Shown: piece by piece, positions 47,247 to 61,189 of the stretch
How the letters are laid out: each line of letters starts with the position of its first letter
Numbering within the stretch: the stretch's first letter is position 1
Assembly: GCA_944470555.2 (NCBI GenBank)
Contig: OX104134.1
Coordinates: 53,807,890-53,871,889, forward strand
Reading direction: 5' to 3'
Source: Heterobilharzia americana
Lineage: Eukaryota; Platyhelminthes; Trematoda; Strigeidida; Schistosomatidae
DNA length: 64,000 nucleotides
The notes under the pieces: generated by a model
What the model was told of the DNA's origin: nothing
Database searches by the model: none
The model's input: only the letters and a program-made list of their open reading frames with translations
Made by a program: the position numbers and the translations under genes

Positions 47247-48605
47247 TCATGTGTCCAATATGTTGATCAAAAAGGATTGAATTTCAGCTCCTTTTGTGAA
47301 ATGAGTAATGATTTGGAAGCTTAACAGTGATTTACAGGCAACTGTAAGGTTTTCAAAATTGAATTACACACATATTAACGTTTCAGATTACGCTGATATA
47401 AATAAAAGTAGTGTAACGTCACCCACTTCTCCAAAATCAATAGACTAGGCTTCGACGGCATTCAACATTGATGCTGACTTTGATACTTTAACTGGACTCG
47501 CTAAGCTGAAGGCACCCGGTCAAGCATCCTCACCATTTGGCAGGCTGTCGTGTTACGTTGCGCTGCTCGTATTCGACTCTCTAACCAGTTGGTCGGAATG
47601 CATCGATATCTTGGCACAACCACCTAAATATACTACTCCATCCGACTATGCTATGATATTCTTCCTTGGTCTCGTATTCGCGGACATATACCAAGCTCGA
47701 ATAATCAGTGATTAGCCTCTGAGTCTGTCAAGTTCGCACCAGGACAATTCCTTAAATAGAATTACCGCAAACACATACATAACATGATTTTTCTAGAATG
47801 TTAGGTGATATGTGGATCAACAAGCTTTCATATCTACGATGGATTAATTGAAAGCAACCAGAATCAGAATCATGAGGATGAGCTAATATGACAGGCCAAA
47901 AACCATATGAAGCATTAACTACCCATGTTCAGTTCCTATATGAACCAATCGATGGTTGTTAGTAGGACGAAGGCAGAATGTCTCTGAAGTCAAGTGTTTA
48001 CGGTCTGTTATCTTCAACAGTAGGTACCTATTGTCACAGTTTTAACCATCTGATTTTGGTCCAGCGTGTAGTTGAACAAATGTGTTACTGCGCTCACCAT
48101 CAAGGTGGGTTGCGTTGTTCATTCACAAATCTCTATCAGGAATTGAACCGCTTGGGGAAAACTAGAAGGAAGTATAGTATGAACAAGTCAGTGTACTGGA
48201 ACGGATTTAAAATACTTTCCAGTTCGTCTGATGAGATGATAATGTATGTTGATTGACAAATATATTTAGTACTATGAGTAGCCTTGAGATTATGGGAACG
48301 CTTGGTGGTGAAGTAGACTGCACCCTCATGATTCTAATTGCTTTCAACTAATCCATCGTAGATTTGAAAGCCTGTTGATCCACATATAGCCCACCATTCT
48401 TACAAAATTATATATTATAAGCAGTGTGGGTTATTCTACTTTAATTTGGATCAGCGAAATCTGGAACGTTAATATGTACGTAATTCCATTCCGAAAACCC
48501 CACAATTCCCTGCAAATCATTGTTCACCTTTCAAATCATTACTCATATCACATAAAAAAAGCTGAAATCCAATCCTTTTCGATTAACATATTGGGCACGT
48601 GAGTT
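47247..48605. repeat. 1.36-kb imperfect palindrome with an insertion
   Basis: Outer arms 47247-47410 and 48430-48605 and inner arms 47790-47875 and 48325-48405 are inverted copies (shared: CCAATATGTTGATC/CCAATATGTTAATC; TATGTGGATCAACA; TCTACGATGGATTA). On the right the arms are contiguous; on the left they are split by about 350 bp (47418-47770), which contains a repeat also found at 53082. The central 450 bp holds an open frame (47978-48256) of no recognised family. Confidence 0.75.
47588..47752 (+). repeat. 165-bp dispersed repeat, copy 1
   Basis: CACCTAAATATACTACTCC, CTTCCTTGGTCTCGT and GTCAAGTTCGCACCAGGACA are shared in order with 53082-53240. It lies inside the left arm of the palindrome, so it arrived after that structure formed. 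Confidence 0.75.
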
Positions 48606-51600
48606 GCTGTTGACTAGACAACTTCAAACGACTCCATTCGGTAGACATTACGCTGCAGTGGTATTAAGTTTCACCTCACCAAATTGCATTCAGATGGAGA
48701 AACAACTGTGGATTTTGCATGACATGTGACACAGACACCGATTTATTATGTTCTGCTCACTACTATTCGAGGAGTAATAAAGTCTGGGTAAACTTCACTG
48801 AACCTTACTACCTTTGTGGTGGCAAGCAGTCATACCGAGGAATTCGCCCCATGTTGTGTTAAATTTGACATAAGTGGCATTATGTGCACTGGCCGTCGTT
48901 CGATTTCGTGCATTCGAGTAGAAAAACCTCAGCTAGTATTAACGGTCTTGAATGTGCCAGGGGTCGATGGCGAAAAGTGTTCCAAGTTTCTTTCTTAATC
49001 CGCTGGAAGTTTTCTTGCAAGACAACATTGCTCACCACCGCTCATCGAGGTGATATGGAAAACCACGTTAAGGCTCCTAATAAGAGGATTGAGCTGAATA
49101 AAAACTTCAGGCTGTCTGGCAAACAATGTGCCGCAGGTGAGTAGGTGGATCGATATAAATTGATCGCCATTCTTCATGTTGTAAAATAATAATACTGGAG
49201 GATGATTGAGAGTGAAGTGGAAGCTTTGGTTCCGGCAAGATCCAAACCATCCTTAGGTTCAGAAAACTGTGCTCATATTCTATCCGGCCAAGTATCGTTC
49301 AGTTTTTACAATGGGTTAGAAAGACCTATGTAAAGGGGGTATGCGATTGAGGATTATCGCACCTGAATACCCCAAGCGACGGGACAATATCAGTATCTGT
49401 TGCATGAAGACAGTCACTAGGAGGGACGATGGGAGCAGCTAAATCCTGTTAATGTGTTTCAGGCTCTACAGGAGCACATCCACCCTCGAAATGTGAAGAT
49501 CGTGAATTATTTATGCGTTCTTCAAAAAATTTTAATGTTATTTTGATCCCTTCATGGGCAACAACAGTCCTCAGATGCGAAAGTAGATAAAGACACGAAG
49601 AAAATCATTACCACCTAGATCCCTAAGGGGTCGCTAAGTCCCCCGAAAACCCTCTCAACTGTTGATCGTATCCCAAAATAGTGCGATAATGGACGCGTTT
49701 GTACTTCCAAACTTCAGACCTGCATACGGAACCGAATCGATGTTGGATATATTTCTGAAAAGGTTCAGAAAATACCAAGGCCACTAAGGACATACACCGA
49801 CCGCAAAGTTTTGCCTGTCTTGGCCTGACGGTAAAGTATCAGCTTTCTGTCCTTTCTTTCCGCTTTCAGGGAACCTGTCGGCCTTGTGAATGGGACTGAG
49901 CATCACTGTTGGCAAGTACACGCGCGTATCGGCCACTGACTATCTATAAGTAGCCCATAATAAAAGATAAGCCCCTATCACCAAGTTTAATGGCATTTTT
50001 TGCGGTGTATCACCTCGTGCAGAATAATTATCTTCCTCTTAGCACCAGTTGGGTTCGCAAAACCCCAAAACCAGCAGGTTCTTTCTTTCGTGGTAACTTG
50101 GACAGCTTCATATAGGCTTAATGAGGCTTATCCGTCCCTGTGGGGTAAGAAGGCGGTTTCAGCATTTTATCATGCCGTGGAATGGACAGTAAAAATGCCT
50201 GTTTGTCCCACTGTTGGTTCAAATGATTAAGTGAAGTGATATCCTTTGAAACACAGAACACTCGGAAGAGCTTAACAAGCCAATCGACAAATGATAATCA
50301 TGCACTTCCTTCTTATCTAGGAAATCGGTTACGTGAATGTCTTTGATGCTGATCTCTGATGCATTGTCCAACGGATCTTCAGTTTAGACTGACAACCCAA
50401 ATTTCCTAGATTCCATAGGAACTACTTCCTAAAATACTACCGATTACCCTTGTGAGCTCAACATGTTGATTATTTCGGCTGAACTGATGTCACGAATGAT
50501 GTCATTCAGTAATGGACACCGAAAGTAGCAACAAAAGCGCCACCTAGGTCATGGAATATTCCATGGTTATGCAGCACAGTTGATGTGATTAACTCGTGTG
50601 CGTAATTTCATATTCCATCACCTAGACGTCTATTTCAGTGCCAGTCACTTTAATAATCCCGAGAGAATCAGCATGCATCAGCGAAACCGAATGATTTTAG
50701 CCAGGACCGAAATCCAGGTAGTCCTTACTCTTCGTGTTTTGGACCTCACAGAAACATAGATCCATCACATTAAAAACATTTTACCGCGCACAAGTGCACA
50801 CTGAGAGGTGGCACCCTAAGCGGCCCGGATCATAACCAGATAACAGGTTTATTTCATGTGGAACAGTGAGGCCATATTCGGTGGATATACTAACTGAATA
50901 TTACTTTCTTTTTGACGGATTCACATGACATGAAGTACTGAGGGAATTGTATTGCCGCTTGTGGCTACATCAGGAGAAAGTGACCGTCATCGCCTCATCA
51001 CTTGTTGAGGGTTACACTGCAGCTAAAACCAGTGAAAAATGTTTGGCCATTCTTTTCATAAGCAGCTGCATATTTGGTCACCTGGAGATCGTTGGAGGAT
51101 AAGTGAGTTCTTGGTGAGAGTGATTTGAAGTGAAATACAAGTTGATAAGTGTAAGGACTTTCAAGTTCTAAGGCCTCTTCCAGCAGTCCCCTATTATTCT
51201 TAGCGGGGTGACATTGTCTTTCTTTAGACAGAGCTCCTAGCGCAGATGCCAAGATGATGCCTAAAAACAGAAAGAAATACAGGGAAAGGCAGAAAAGCTT
51301 GTAATATGCAAGGGAACTTGGATTGCAGAGAATGTGCTATTTTGTTGGCCAGTTCAAACCATGTGTATCGTCAAGTTTGTGCACCTAAATATAACTTCAT
51401 TATGTTTCCCTGTCGCAAGGTTTGCACATATTTGTAAATATGCGATGTCTAATGGCAACTTCTGATGGAAGTTTGAACGTGTTTCATGCAAACTTGTGCT
51501 TCCACCACTACAAACAGTTACTGGTCAGAAACACTGTGTAAATATTTGTCCTTGGGGCAAACATTTCTCGAGCTAAGTTAAACACACCGAAATGAATTAA

Positions 51601-53081
51601 AAATGTGCAAGTGAAAAAGGTAAAGGTCGCAGCTCGCAATACAGCTAGATGTAATTGCAAACACATCATTCCCTTGGACAAGCGCCTCTCGAAACTCCGG
51701 CGCAGACTTATCATCAAACAATACAGCTTGCTGTAGATCAATCTTCCACCTTCTATGCGATTATGCTGATCCTTCAGCCAGTCCCAACGCCCACCTAGTA
51801 AGATCCTCCTGTCCAATGAGGATCACCTATTTGTTGGCGACTGTTACATCCAGTGACAACATTGTCAGGTAAAATGAATTAGGTTGCTCAGCACAGTCAT
51901 TATTATACCCTTAAAGTACTCTCATTTCTCTTACCTCCCCATTTGACTAACACGCAATTTGATCTCTATGTCCCGCTGAGGCGATCCCCGTGCTCAGCTG
52001 CCCCGAATAACTCCATGGGGGCTTATTTTCCATTCACACAACGCTTCGTTTCCCTTGAACCGTTTCTTTTGACAGCAGACCAATGGTTTTATGTTAAAAA
52101 CTGGTGTTGAGGACGGAAGTTAAAAGCCAAACATAATCGGCGAGACTCTACGAGCGTGGGAATACCGTACTTTGTTCACCATAACTAGCGAATCTTACCC
52201 AAGTCAGAAAATTTAAGAATGTGGGGAACACAAAATTATGCATGCTAAATTCATCATGTGGTGAGTAGTCTACGCGTAATTCCCTACTATTATGTGCTCA
52301 TTTGTAGCCACAGTGTCCCCCTTGCTGGTCATTAATCATAACTCTAGCTCCCCCTCGGTTTAAATTTATTTAGTCACCCTCCCCCCTTCCACAAAAAGCA
52401 CTTAACCTGCCATTCCCTTCCTTTTCCTAAGGACCTTGCAGTCCTTATGCCATGCAGTAGTACAAGTCGCTTTTGCAAGGTTAATCAGACTAGACCACGG
52501 AACAGATGGAGACATAAAGTTCAGTATTGCCTCATGTGCGACACATGCCAAGAGATGATGTAGTCATAGTCCGGTGGGCTGGGAGTAGGCTAAAAGTATT
52601 TCTTAATCTTTAGCTTTATTAGGCATAATATGAAATGTTTTAAAAATAAGGTAGGAAGATGATAAAAATGCCATAACTGACCACCAAGTGTAAGGGCAGA
52701 GGGAGAAACCTCAATTGCCTTCGCCTGTACAGCAGTATTTGTGCAACCTACTACCCTCGCACCTGTGATGCTTTCCGAATGCAAAACAAAATAAAAACTG
52801 TGATAGAGGGATATAAATTAAAAAGGGATATAATGAGAACATGAATTCGCTCTGCCTGCCACCTCAGCCCGCACTGTGTCTCCGTGTTGCCTCTACAGCT
52901 TTGATACGGTAGCGTTCAACAGACAACACAATAGCCATTCTCTTCCGCATGACTGTGCAGAAGTATGTCTGGCACTACAGCTAAAATCGTAAGCTTTACC
53001 TAAATGTTTGCAGCCCCCTTTTCCTTGGGTGCATCAGTTTCCTGCATACAAGGGAGTGGCTAGCTCTATAACCCCCCTTCA
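48606..53081. other. more GC-balanced sequence, no gene recognised
   Basis: Composition differs visibly from the first 47 kb. Many short open frames on both strands but none with splice borders, domain motifs or repeat partners that I can identify. Confidence 0.35.
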
Positions 53082-53240
53082 ACGCATCGGTATTTTGGCA
53101 CAGCCACCTAAATATACTACTCCTTTTGACTGTGCTATGGTGTCCTTCCTTGGTCTCGTGTTCGTGGTTATATAGCAAGCCCGAATAATTAGTGATTGGT
53201 CTTCGCGCCTGTCAAGTTCGCACCAGGACAAGTCCTAAAG
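53082..53240 (+). repeat. 165-bp dispersed repeat, copy 2
   Basis: Partner of 47588-47752 in the same orientation, about 85% alike by eye. It lacks the sequence that flanks copy 1. Confidence 0.75.
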
Positions 53241-56200
53241 TCATATAATAGGGAAGTCAAACATTCATGGTGGGTCTCAGTCACGTAAAGGCAAATACTG
53301 AAAGCAAAATCAAGGCAGACAGTCCAGCAACCAAATAACAGTACATTGGCTGTGGTCAAAGACACAATATCCATAACGAGGGTGAAAAATCCAAATTAAT
53401 GTCAATACTATCAAATAGGGTGATCAGGAGGGATTTTCAGATCGTTTTTCCGCTACACAGAGGAATTTAAGATCAACAAATTACATGTTGTTCCTCCCAC
53501 TGTTTTCGAAGGAACCCATGTGTTCTGTACATATTATGGGCTGCCGCGCGATAGATGTAAGAGAGTTTTTTTCTCATAGCCTACCTACTAAAGCCATAGC
53601 TAGGCAAAGTTGAAACCCCTTTGGGATCTGCCATATTTCCGACGTCTAAATAGCCCCCTGACCTACATAGTGAAGTAAGTGTGACAAAGAGATTAATGAA
53701 GATAGCAGCTACGACCGATTTGTTGTAAGCGCACTTTCTGAGAGTGGTCCGTAATCTAAAAAATCATTCGCACAAAATTAAGGCCAGTGATGTAACGAAC
53801 TCAATGGCTGTAAATGGGTGTCGGAGGGTCTTCTGCGAGGATGGGGTTCCGCTAAGCTTCATGAATACCCTTCTTACTCGGAAATTTTTAGGAGGCAACC
53901 CAGAGATGCTTTCGTGGTATATTCCACATACTTTGAGATGTCACATCATAAAAATTACTCACATGAAGGCAGCTGTGGCTTCGGTCTTGTTTTTTCTCCC
54001 TCCTGGAAATTGTGACGGGGAAGAGCAACCTAGCCAGCGGCCTTCCTTCCTTCCTCTTACGTATCAGCGTTTGAATTTATTGATATTTCATGATTTAGGT
54101 ATGATTTGTTGACCTCCAGTGTATCAGCTGGAGAATAACGCGCAAATGTAACCCGCCTTCATTTTTACCTTCAGGCTCCTTTTGCAGCCGTAGTGATCAT
54201 AAACTTATGGCGATATCTGCATCAATAAGGGTGCTGCTGCATGAACAGTTTAATTTCCGCCCTCCAGAATGCATAGGTATCTGACGATTTGGCTGAAATA
54301 AGTGAAAGTCATGAAAATACACCTCAGCTACATATTTACTTATGGATTCTTTTGAAATCTGTTGAGGATTAATGATAGTTATGCGGCCAGACGCGCAATA
54401 AAGTGAATGATAAACAGAGACATATGCTCCACTAGGCCGTGTGCGCCTTGCCGAAGCCATTTAACCATAAATATAGAGCTACGCTGGACGACCCCACACT
54501 TACGTATTGAACTATAAGATATTAAATAAACATGCAAAAATATAGCCTCAGGTAAAAGATAACTTTTTGGGCGGAAACCTATAAGGATTAACTAACAGGA
54601 ACGGCAGTGACAGTTGATTAAGCAAGAACGTGATCAGCAGATAATCTTCACTGATTTCGCCTCTGAAAGAGGCAGCGTTTAGATTTCACACGCATGCACA
54701 TCAGCGGAAGTTATAAAGTCATCTCCCTCACAGGAGCTTTATTGCGTTGTCATCCAAGGCTAAGGATTTCAGAATTTCGTCGAAAACACAACATAACTTA
54801 TGGATACAGCCAACCATATCCGAAAACCTCTGAGTTAACGTCTGCATCCAAGTTTACTGCCAAATATTTGTCAGTTGGCAGGCTCAACTCAATTAAATGC
54901 GGATTACACAATGTCAAAGTAACCAAGTTATGCGTTTTCTGACCCCTGCACCGAGGACCTCTCACGAGAACTGTCGCTCACTTTCGTTTCAAAACGAGAT
55001 TTACTTCTAATCAACTTACAGCTAAAATTGGCATGCAAAAGAATGTACGCTGTCTGTCGGATTCACCGGGCCTGGAGACCCAGGAGCAAGGGTAATCTGT
55101 AATATTAACCGTACATTGGTAAAACTGCCTCAATAAAAACTATAAATATTCAATTACGTAAGCCCAAGAACGAGATGAAAAGAGGTGCACAGATTCTCTA
55201 ACGCTTTGCACAACAAATGCCAAATATTTGATTGTCAAACGTACGTTCCAATGAGTGCATACATTATGTGATATTCCGCATGCTGTCCAGTCTGGCAGTG
55301 CGATCTCATTCGTCCTACTGTTTTTACTATCTCGAAGAATGGAGCAATCATCCATGCAGGAATATGAAAGCCATTGCTCTGGACTTCAAAAACGCACACC
55401 GCACGTCAAGGTCCAGGTATTACAGATGATTCCTGCCAAAACGTTTGGGGTTGCAGCCAGGGATATCGATAAAGGGTGAAAGTTTATTGGGAGTCGTAAT
55501 AATTTGGCGTGAGCAGTCAAACCAGCAACTACACTCGCTATGCACAGGATGTGGGAAACTAATTACATCAACGATTCAAGAGATGGATCAAAAGTCAAAG
55601 CTGTTGAACAGACCCCAAAAAATCAAAAAATGCCAGAGCCCGGGTTGAGAATTACGGAAAACAATTCTGATTTCAAGGGCAGGAAATACTTACAGAGTGT
55701 GTCCAACCGGGTTGAGAACTTTATCTGCGATAACTGAGATCAAATGCCACATACTGAAAAATTCAAAATCTATTTTCGTCAAAGGCCACGGGAGAACCAG
55801 CTTGGTTTTGTTGAACCTTAAGACCGAGAGGTATTTGGTTCCACAGGACCGGGTTGACCTTTAAGCTCCGGAGGCTTGGACAATGTTGGCAACATTACGT
55901 CCTCACAAGGCACATATCCGGAAAACGACGGGATAACATCAAATTCAAACCCAAAAATACATGTTCTAAGGCAAAGGACTGATATAAGACTACTTGGTCC
56001 ATCTTGCCTTGACAGCGCTCTCGAATTCGGGTACCATACTGCCATATGCTACCCACTGAAGAATATAGGGAAATAAAACCATCGAGTCGCTTTTCGCGCG
56101 CTCCTTGTATAGTGACGTGTTTTCGCTCGTCTCTCAGCTTTTGGATTTTTCCATATTGAAAAAAGATCGAACGTTTGCAACACTTCTGTTCCTGCACGCA

Positions 56201-56565
56201 CCTCACTCCTGCGTATTCGTCATCTCACTTCTCAACAGTTGAAAAATTGGCATTGTTGTTACTTTGAACCAACCGGTCTACCTCCTGTCGGTGGTTCTTA
56301 GGCTTTTCAACTGCCAAACTGCCTTAGCTATCGGTTCTCCTCGGAGGTCATTCCCCAGGAAATATCTTTCCTGGTTATACATACGCATCTGGAGCTTACG
56401 GTTAAACTCGTTGGTCAAGAGCAGAGGATCAAGTGACAAGTGTCTGAAGGTGAGCCAACATAAATTATCCTCCCTTATCTATTCTGTCCTTTTGCTGCAT
56501 TCAGTCTTCAACCCTCTTATTGTTGTTAACTACTTGTTTCCCCAAGAAGTTTATATCATAGCGAC
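53241..56565. other. no gene recognised; includes LINE 5' flank
   Basis: The longest open frame (53744-54112, 122 residues) shows no motif. The 5' untranslated region of the CR1-like element must begin somewhere left of 56566, but I could not fix its start. Confidence 0.35.
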
Positions 56566-58283
56566 ATGTCTGCCCAAAACGCTAGATCCGAAGCTTTGAC
56601 ACGGATAACGCGGTCGTGCACAAAAACGGCCAATAACACCCGAAACAACACACTAGTCTGTACTAGAAGACAAACAGAGGTAGGGCAGAACACCGAACTT
56701 CTAAAGAAGTGGCCAACCCATGTTTCTAGAATTCCAGTAGCCATCAGACAGGTGACACAGAGTAGCACTAGCCCGTCACAAACTAGTCCTATCTTGAGCA
56801 AGGATCATACCATGCCTGAAAATAGAAGACGACGTAAAAGGCTTCAGAACAAGGCAGCCACAAGCAGTTCGCCACAATCCGTAGCACCTTATTCATGGAA
56901 GGAAGGCTGTATTACGACACCCGATGGCTGCAGTGTTTGCACCAAAGTTGTTTCGGTAGTCGATGAGGCATTTGCATGCAACCTATGTCAACGATGGGCG
57001 CATTGCCACTGCGACACCAAAGTCCCCCGACAATACTATAAGCTGATGAAGAGACAACCATGCAAGTGGTTCTGGTACATCTGTCCAGAGTGCAGGAAAA
57101 TGCCCGCACTCCGCACAGAAAGCCTGAAGGAGATGCTCTCCGCCACGCAAAAGCTACCAGCATCCTCGAATAAAGTAGGGTTAACACCACAGGATAACAC
57201 AGAGAGACCTGGAAACAGACCTAGAGCTCCAGCTGCCGGCACGCCACCTCGCGTGGGGACCATATTAGGTCAAGTCTCCATACCTCCTACCCGGCCCCAG
57301 GGAACGTCAAGCGCATGGCCAAAGACATCGACCGCTAAGCCTCTACGAAACCCATTCCGAACACCCCACACACCGTGACTGAGAAACAACCAGTGGAATT
57401 ACTCAAACCCATTGGGAAGTCGGACGTGCCACCCACAACGAACCCAGGTCACAGGAGGACCAACTCGATCATTTTGTTCAACGTCGATGTATCGACAGAC
57501 TCATTGTTGGTCGAGAGGGAACGGTTTGACAGCCGAATGTGGACCGACTACTGTCAGATGCTGGGACTCCCTCCCCTCCCTGCAACTTTGTGTCGCCTTT
57601 CTCGAGGAAGCCAGGCACCCCGAGATAAGCCACCCTCTTTACGTGTGTCCCTAAATACCGCCAAAGAGGCTGAAGACACACTCCTTCTCTCGCGACAACC
57701 GGACGTTGTTAATGCCTGTAAAATTCGGGCCAGGCCTGACAAGCCATGGTCAATAAGAGAGGAGGAGAGAAAGTCAGCGGTTGGAAATCCCAACAGAAAC
57801 AACACTATAGTTGTACATGGGATTCCAGAATTGCCAAGTGACCGCTCGGTCAAAGATCGGTACTTTCACGACGTCCAACAATGGCAATGGCTCTCAACCA
57901 AAGTTGGTCTCAACAGTATACCGGCCAACAGCGTCAGTAGACTGCCAAGGCCAGCGCACCTGAAGACCATACCCAATCCCAGACTACTCGCCGTCCAGTT
58001 CGACTCATATGCCTCCCTCACAGACGTTCTACACGCATGGTATAATGCGAAAGATCGCATGGGTGGCTCAATACGTATATGTGAAAGTAAGCCTAGACCC
58101 ACAAGGCAAGAGGAGAGACGGCAACCACCAAGACCTCTGGAGTCAGTGGTCGTCACACAGGCGCTGACCAGTGAGTTAGATACATCAAGTAAAGAAGCCA
58201 CCACTGCCACAGCCCCCACCCAAGTTAAGAACAAAACACAAAAAACGGAACAATGCCAGTCCTATGAGGACTGGCGAGGCTAG
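56566..58283 (+). pseudogene. CR1-like ORF1: PHD finger plus RRM-like repeats
   Basis: Two overlapping frames (56566-57378, 57375-58283) that were probably one ORF of about 570 codons split by one frameshift near 57370. The first part has a basic patch (RRRRKR, residues 87-92) and a C4HC3 PHD-type zinc finger: C122, C125, C138, C141, H146, C149, C173, C176. The second part contains two similar blocks: SIILFNV...LCRLSRG...PPSLRVSL and NTIVVHGIPE...VSRLPRP...PRLLAVQF, each like a beta-strand, helix, RL.R, strand unit of an RNA-recognition fold. ORF1 proteins bind the element's RNA. Confidence 0.75.
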
Positions 58284-58358
58284 ACCCAACCACATAAGCG
58301 CTCATCCTGCGAAAATACACAACCAGACCTCCCCCTCACCAGGCACACTCTAATATGT

Positions 58359-61178
58359 ATGTACAGCAACGTTAGGGGGCTAAGAGGGAAGGTAGCAGAA
58401 ATGAGGACGCTGCGTGCACATCAGCACTCCGACATCATATTCATCACCGAATCCTGGCTCTCGCCAGACATCTCCGACGAAGAGATGCATGTTACTGGCA
58501 TGGAACTCTTCCGCAGGGACAGGGAACATAGAGCAGGAGGGGAGTGGCTATCTACGTAAACTCCGTTTAAAGGCAAGGATGGTTAGCGATACGGCCTTAA
58601 CCCAGCTCCCAGAGTCCCTATGGTGCTACTTCACTCTCCACAGTACCAAATACCTGCTCGGAGTCATATATCGGTCCCCCACCAGCTCCCCTACACATAA
58701 GGAAATGATCATCAAGGCTATCTTAACGACTTCCTCTGCAAATTACGATTCCGTAGTCATTGCCGGCGACTTCAACACCCCGTCCATCCTCTTCGAGACG
58801 GAAGGGAGACGCATCAGATCCTTCAATCAGAAGCTGAAGGATGCAATTAAGACTGCTGGCCTCTCAGAGAAAGTGGGTGATGCTACACGCTGGGGACCTA
58901 ACGGAAACGCATCGCGCCTTGACTACGTTCTGACGAACGATGAACTTCTCATTGAGGATGTTTGCATCCAACCTCCCCTTGGCCTCAGTGACCACGCTGT
59001 AATCACCTTCTCCATGATAACTAGGGAGGCTCTGCAACTGGAGACGCCCAACACCTTCCCTTGCTACAGCAAGGCCAACTATGAGACCATGAGGGACTAC
59101 CTCATGAATGCATCATGGCCAGTGGACTGGACTCATCTCACAATAGATGAACACTGGTTGGAGGTGAAGAAAATAATCACTGGGGCCATCAGTCACAGTG
59201 TACCAGAAGTAACACACAGACAATCAATGAGAACCTCATGGTTAAAGCGTGGGACAGAGAGGCTTATCCGGAGCAAGAAGCAGGCTTGGTTCAAGTGGCG
59301 TACATCACGCAGGGAGTCTGACTTCTTGAACTACAAAAGGATTCGCAATCTCTGTAACATTAGAGTGCGTAACGACAGATTTTCCTACCAAACAAACTTG
59401 GCAGCGAGGTTACAAAGCAACCCCAAAAACCTGTACCGCTTCATGTCAAGAAGAAAGTCGACCAGTAAGGGAGTGAATCTTGTCACAGGCCATGACGGGA
59501 GTGTACTAAGCAGTCTAGAGATTGCCGAGCTTTTGAGCTCACACTTCCAAGCCCAACTCAGCACTGACACAAGATCCACACCGACTCGCTACGACACCGA
59601 CCAGGTCGCAAATAACGAATACCTCTGTCACGTCTCTATTACAGAGAAAAAGGTGTTCGAGAAGCTATCTAGGCTACGTCCGGGCAAGTCCCCTGGCTGC
59701 GATAACCTGAAACCAGTGGTTCTGAAAAACTGCGCCGAGGTGCTTACCAAACCACTTCGCAACCTCTTTGAGCACTCAATAGACTCGTGCAAACTCCCTA
59801 AAGAATGGAAGAGCGTCATCTTGTCACCCATCTTCAAGGGAGGAGACAGAAAAAGCCCTGGCAGCTACAGGCCAATTGCCCTACTCCCTATTGTGTCGAA
59901 AGTGTTGGAAAGCCTGGTAGCTGACACCATCTGGGAATTCCTCAATAGGAAAACACTGTCCACACTGCTCAGCACGGCTTTCGGAGTGGTCGCTCATGTG
60001 CCACCAACTTACTAACCGCCTGGGACGACTGGACACAAAGCTGGGATAATAGAAAACCTGTACATGTTGTATTTCTCGACCTAGCCAAAGCATTTGACAG
60101 TGTCCCACCCACAGTACTGCTTCACAAGATCATGTCAGCTGGTATAAGTGGACCCCTACTCTCTTGGTTCAAGGAGTACCTGGAAGGGAGGCAGTTCTGC
60201 ACTAAAGTGAACAGAATAAGGTCGGAGTGGAGACCCTCGACGTCAGGAGTATCCCAAGGAGCAATCCTAGGACCGCTTCTGTTCCTCCTGTTTGTCAACG
60301 ATCTGCCAGACAAAATATCCTCACCCATCCTCCTCTTCGCTGACGACATAAAAATTTGGAGGGTGGTAAACGAAGAAGCTGATTGTACAGCACTACAAAA
60401 GGACTTGCAGCAACTCGAGCTCTGGTCGTCGGAAAATGGCCTGAGCTTCAACCTGGAAAAGTGCAAAGTAATGCACATCAGTAAAAATGAGGCAAGTACG
60501 ACCGACTTCCAGTACATGTTGAGCAACCGTGCTATCACCAGAGTGTCCATGGAGAAAGATTTGGGGCTCAACTTCTCCGACACCTTGGACACCAGCTCCA
60601 ACTACAAAGGTATGACAACCAGAGCGAACGCCATTCTACACTTTCTGCGTAGACAGCTTGGCGCCCTCACTCCCGAACTCTTCCTCACCATTTTCAAATC
60701 CTACGTGCGGCCGCACCTAGAGGTCTTCAATACGGTGGCTCCTCCAACACTCAAGAGAGACTCTAATCTCCTTGAAAGAATACAAAGAACTGCAACAAAA
60801 TCAGTTGTGGGGCTAAGGGGAAAGACGTATCCTGAAAGACTTAAACACCTCAACCTATTTACCTTGGGTTATCGCAGGAAAAGGGGTGACCTCATTATGG
60901 CATACAAGATCGCCCATCAGGCAGACCATGCAAACAAATCAATTTTGCCTGCAACTGAACGATCTTCACGAGGAAACCCCATTAAGATAGCACACCAGAG
61001 AGCCAACACCACACTCAGGTCCAAATTTTTCTCCCTAAGAGTATGTGCTTTATGGAATGCCTTACCGCGACACATCGTTATAGCTCCCTCAGTCGACTCA
61101 TTCAAGAGGCGATTAGACAGTTATGTCACCTCGCATGGACTACCACGGACGTACTCAGGTAGTCACCAACCTCAGTAG
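58359..61178 (+). pseudogene. CR1-like ORF2: APE endonuclease and reverse transcriptase
   Basis: Endonuclease: NVRGLRGK, DIIFITESWLS, GVAIYVNS, VVIAGDFN, ASRLDYVLTN and LSDHAVITF, the expected catalytic blocks. Reverse transcriptase: RPGKSPGCDNL, YRPIALLPIVSKVLE, GFRSGRSC, motif A VFLDLAKAFDSV, motif B SGVSQGAILGPLLFL, motif C LLFADDIKIW (FADD at 60336-60347), then the LNLEKCKVMHI thumb region and a C-terminal domain ending at 61178. Two frameshifts lie within about 40 bp near 58535-58570 (the YVNSV.LKAR stretch) and one near 59965. All catalytic aspartates are intact. It nicks DNA and primes reverse transcription in active relatives. Confidence 0.87.
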
Positions 61179-61189
61179 CCCCCAACTCC

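Noticed and set aside
48228..48250. CTGATGA at 48.2 kb as a hammerhead core
   Set aside because: No stem II, GAAA or cleavage triplet follows.
53744..54112. 122-codon plus-strand ORF as a gene
   Set aside because: No domain, no splice context, overlapping alternative frames of similar length, and low-complexity start; consistent with chance in more GC-balanced DNA.
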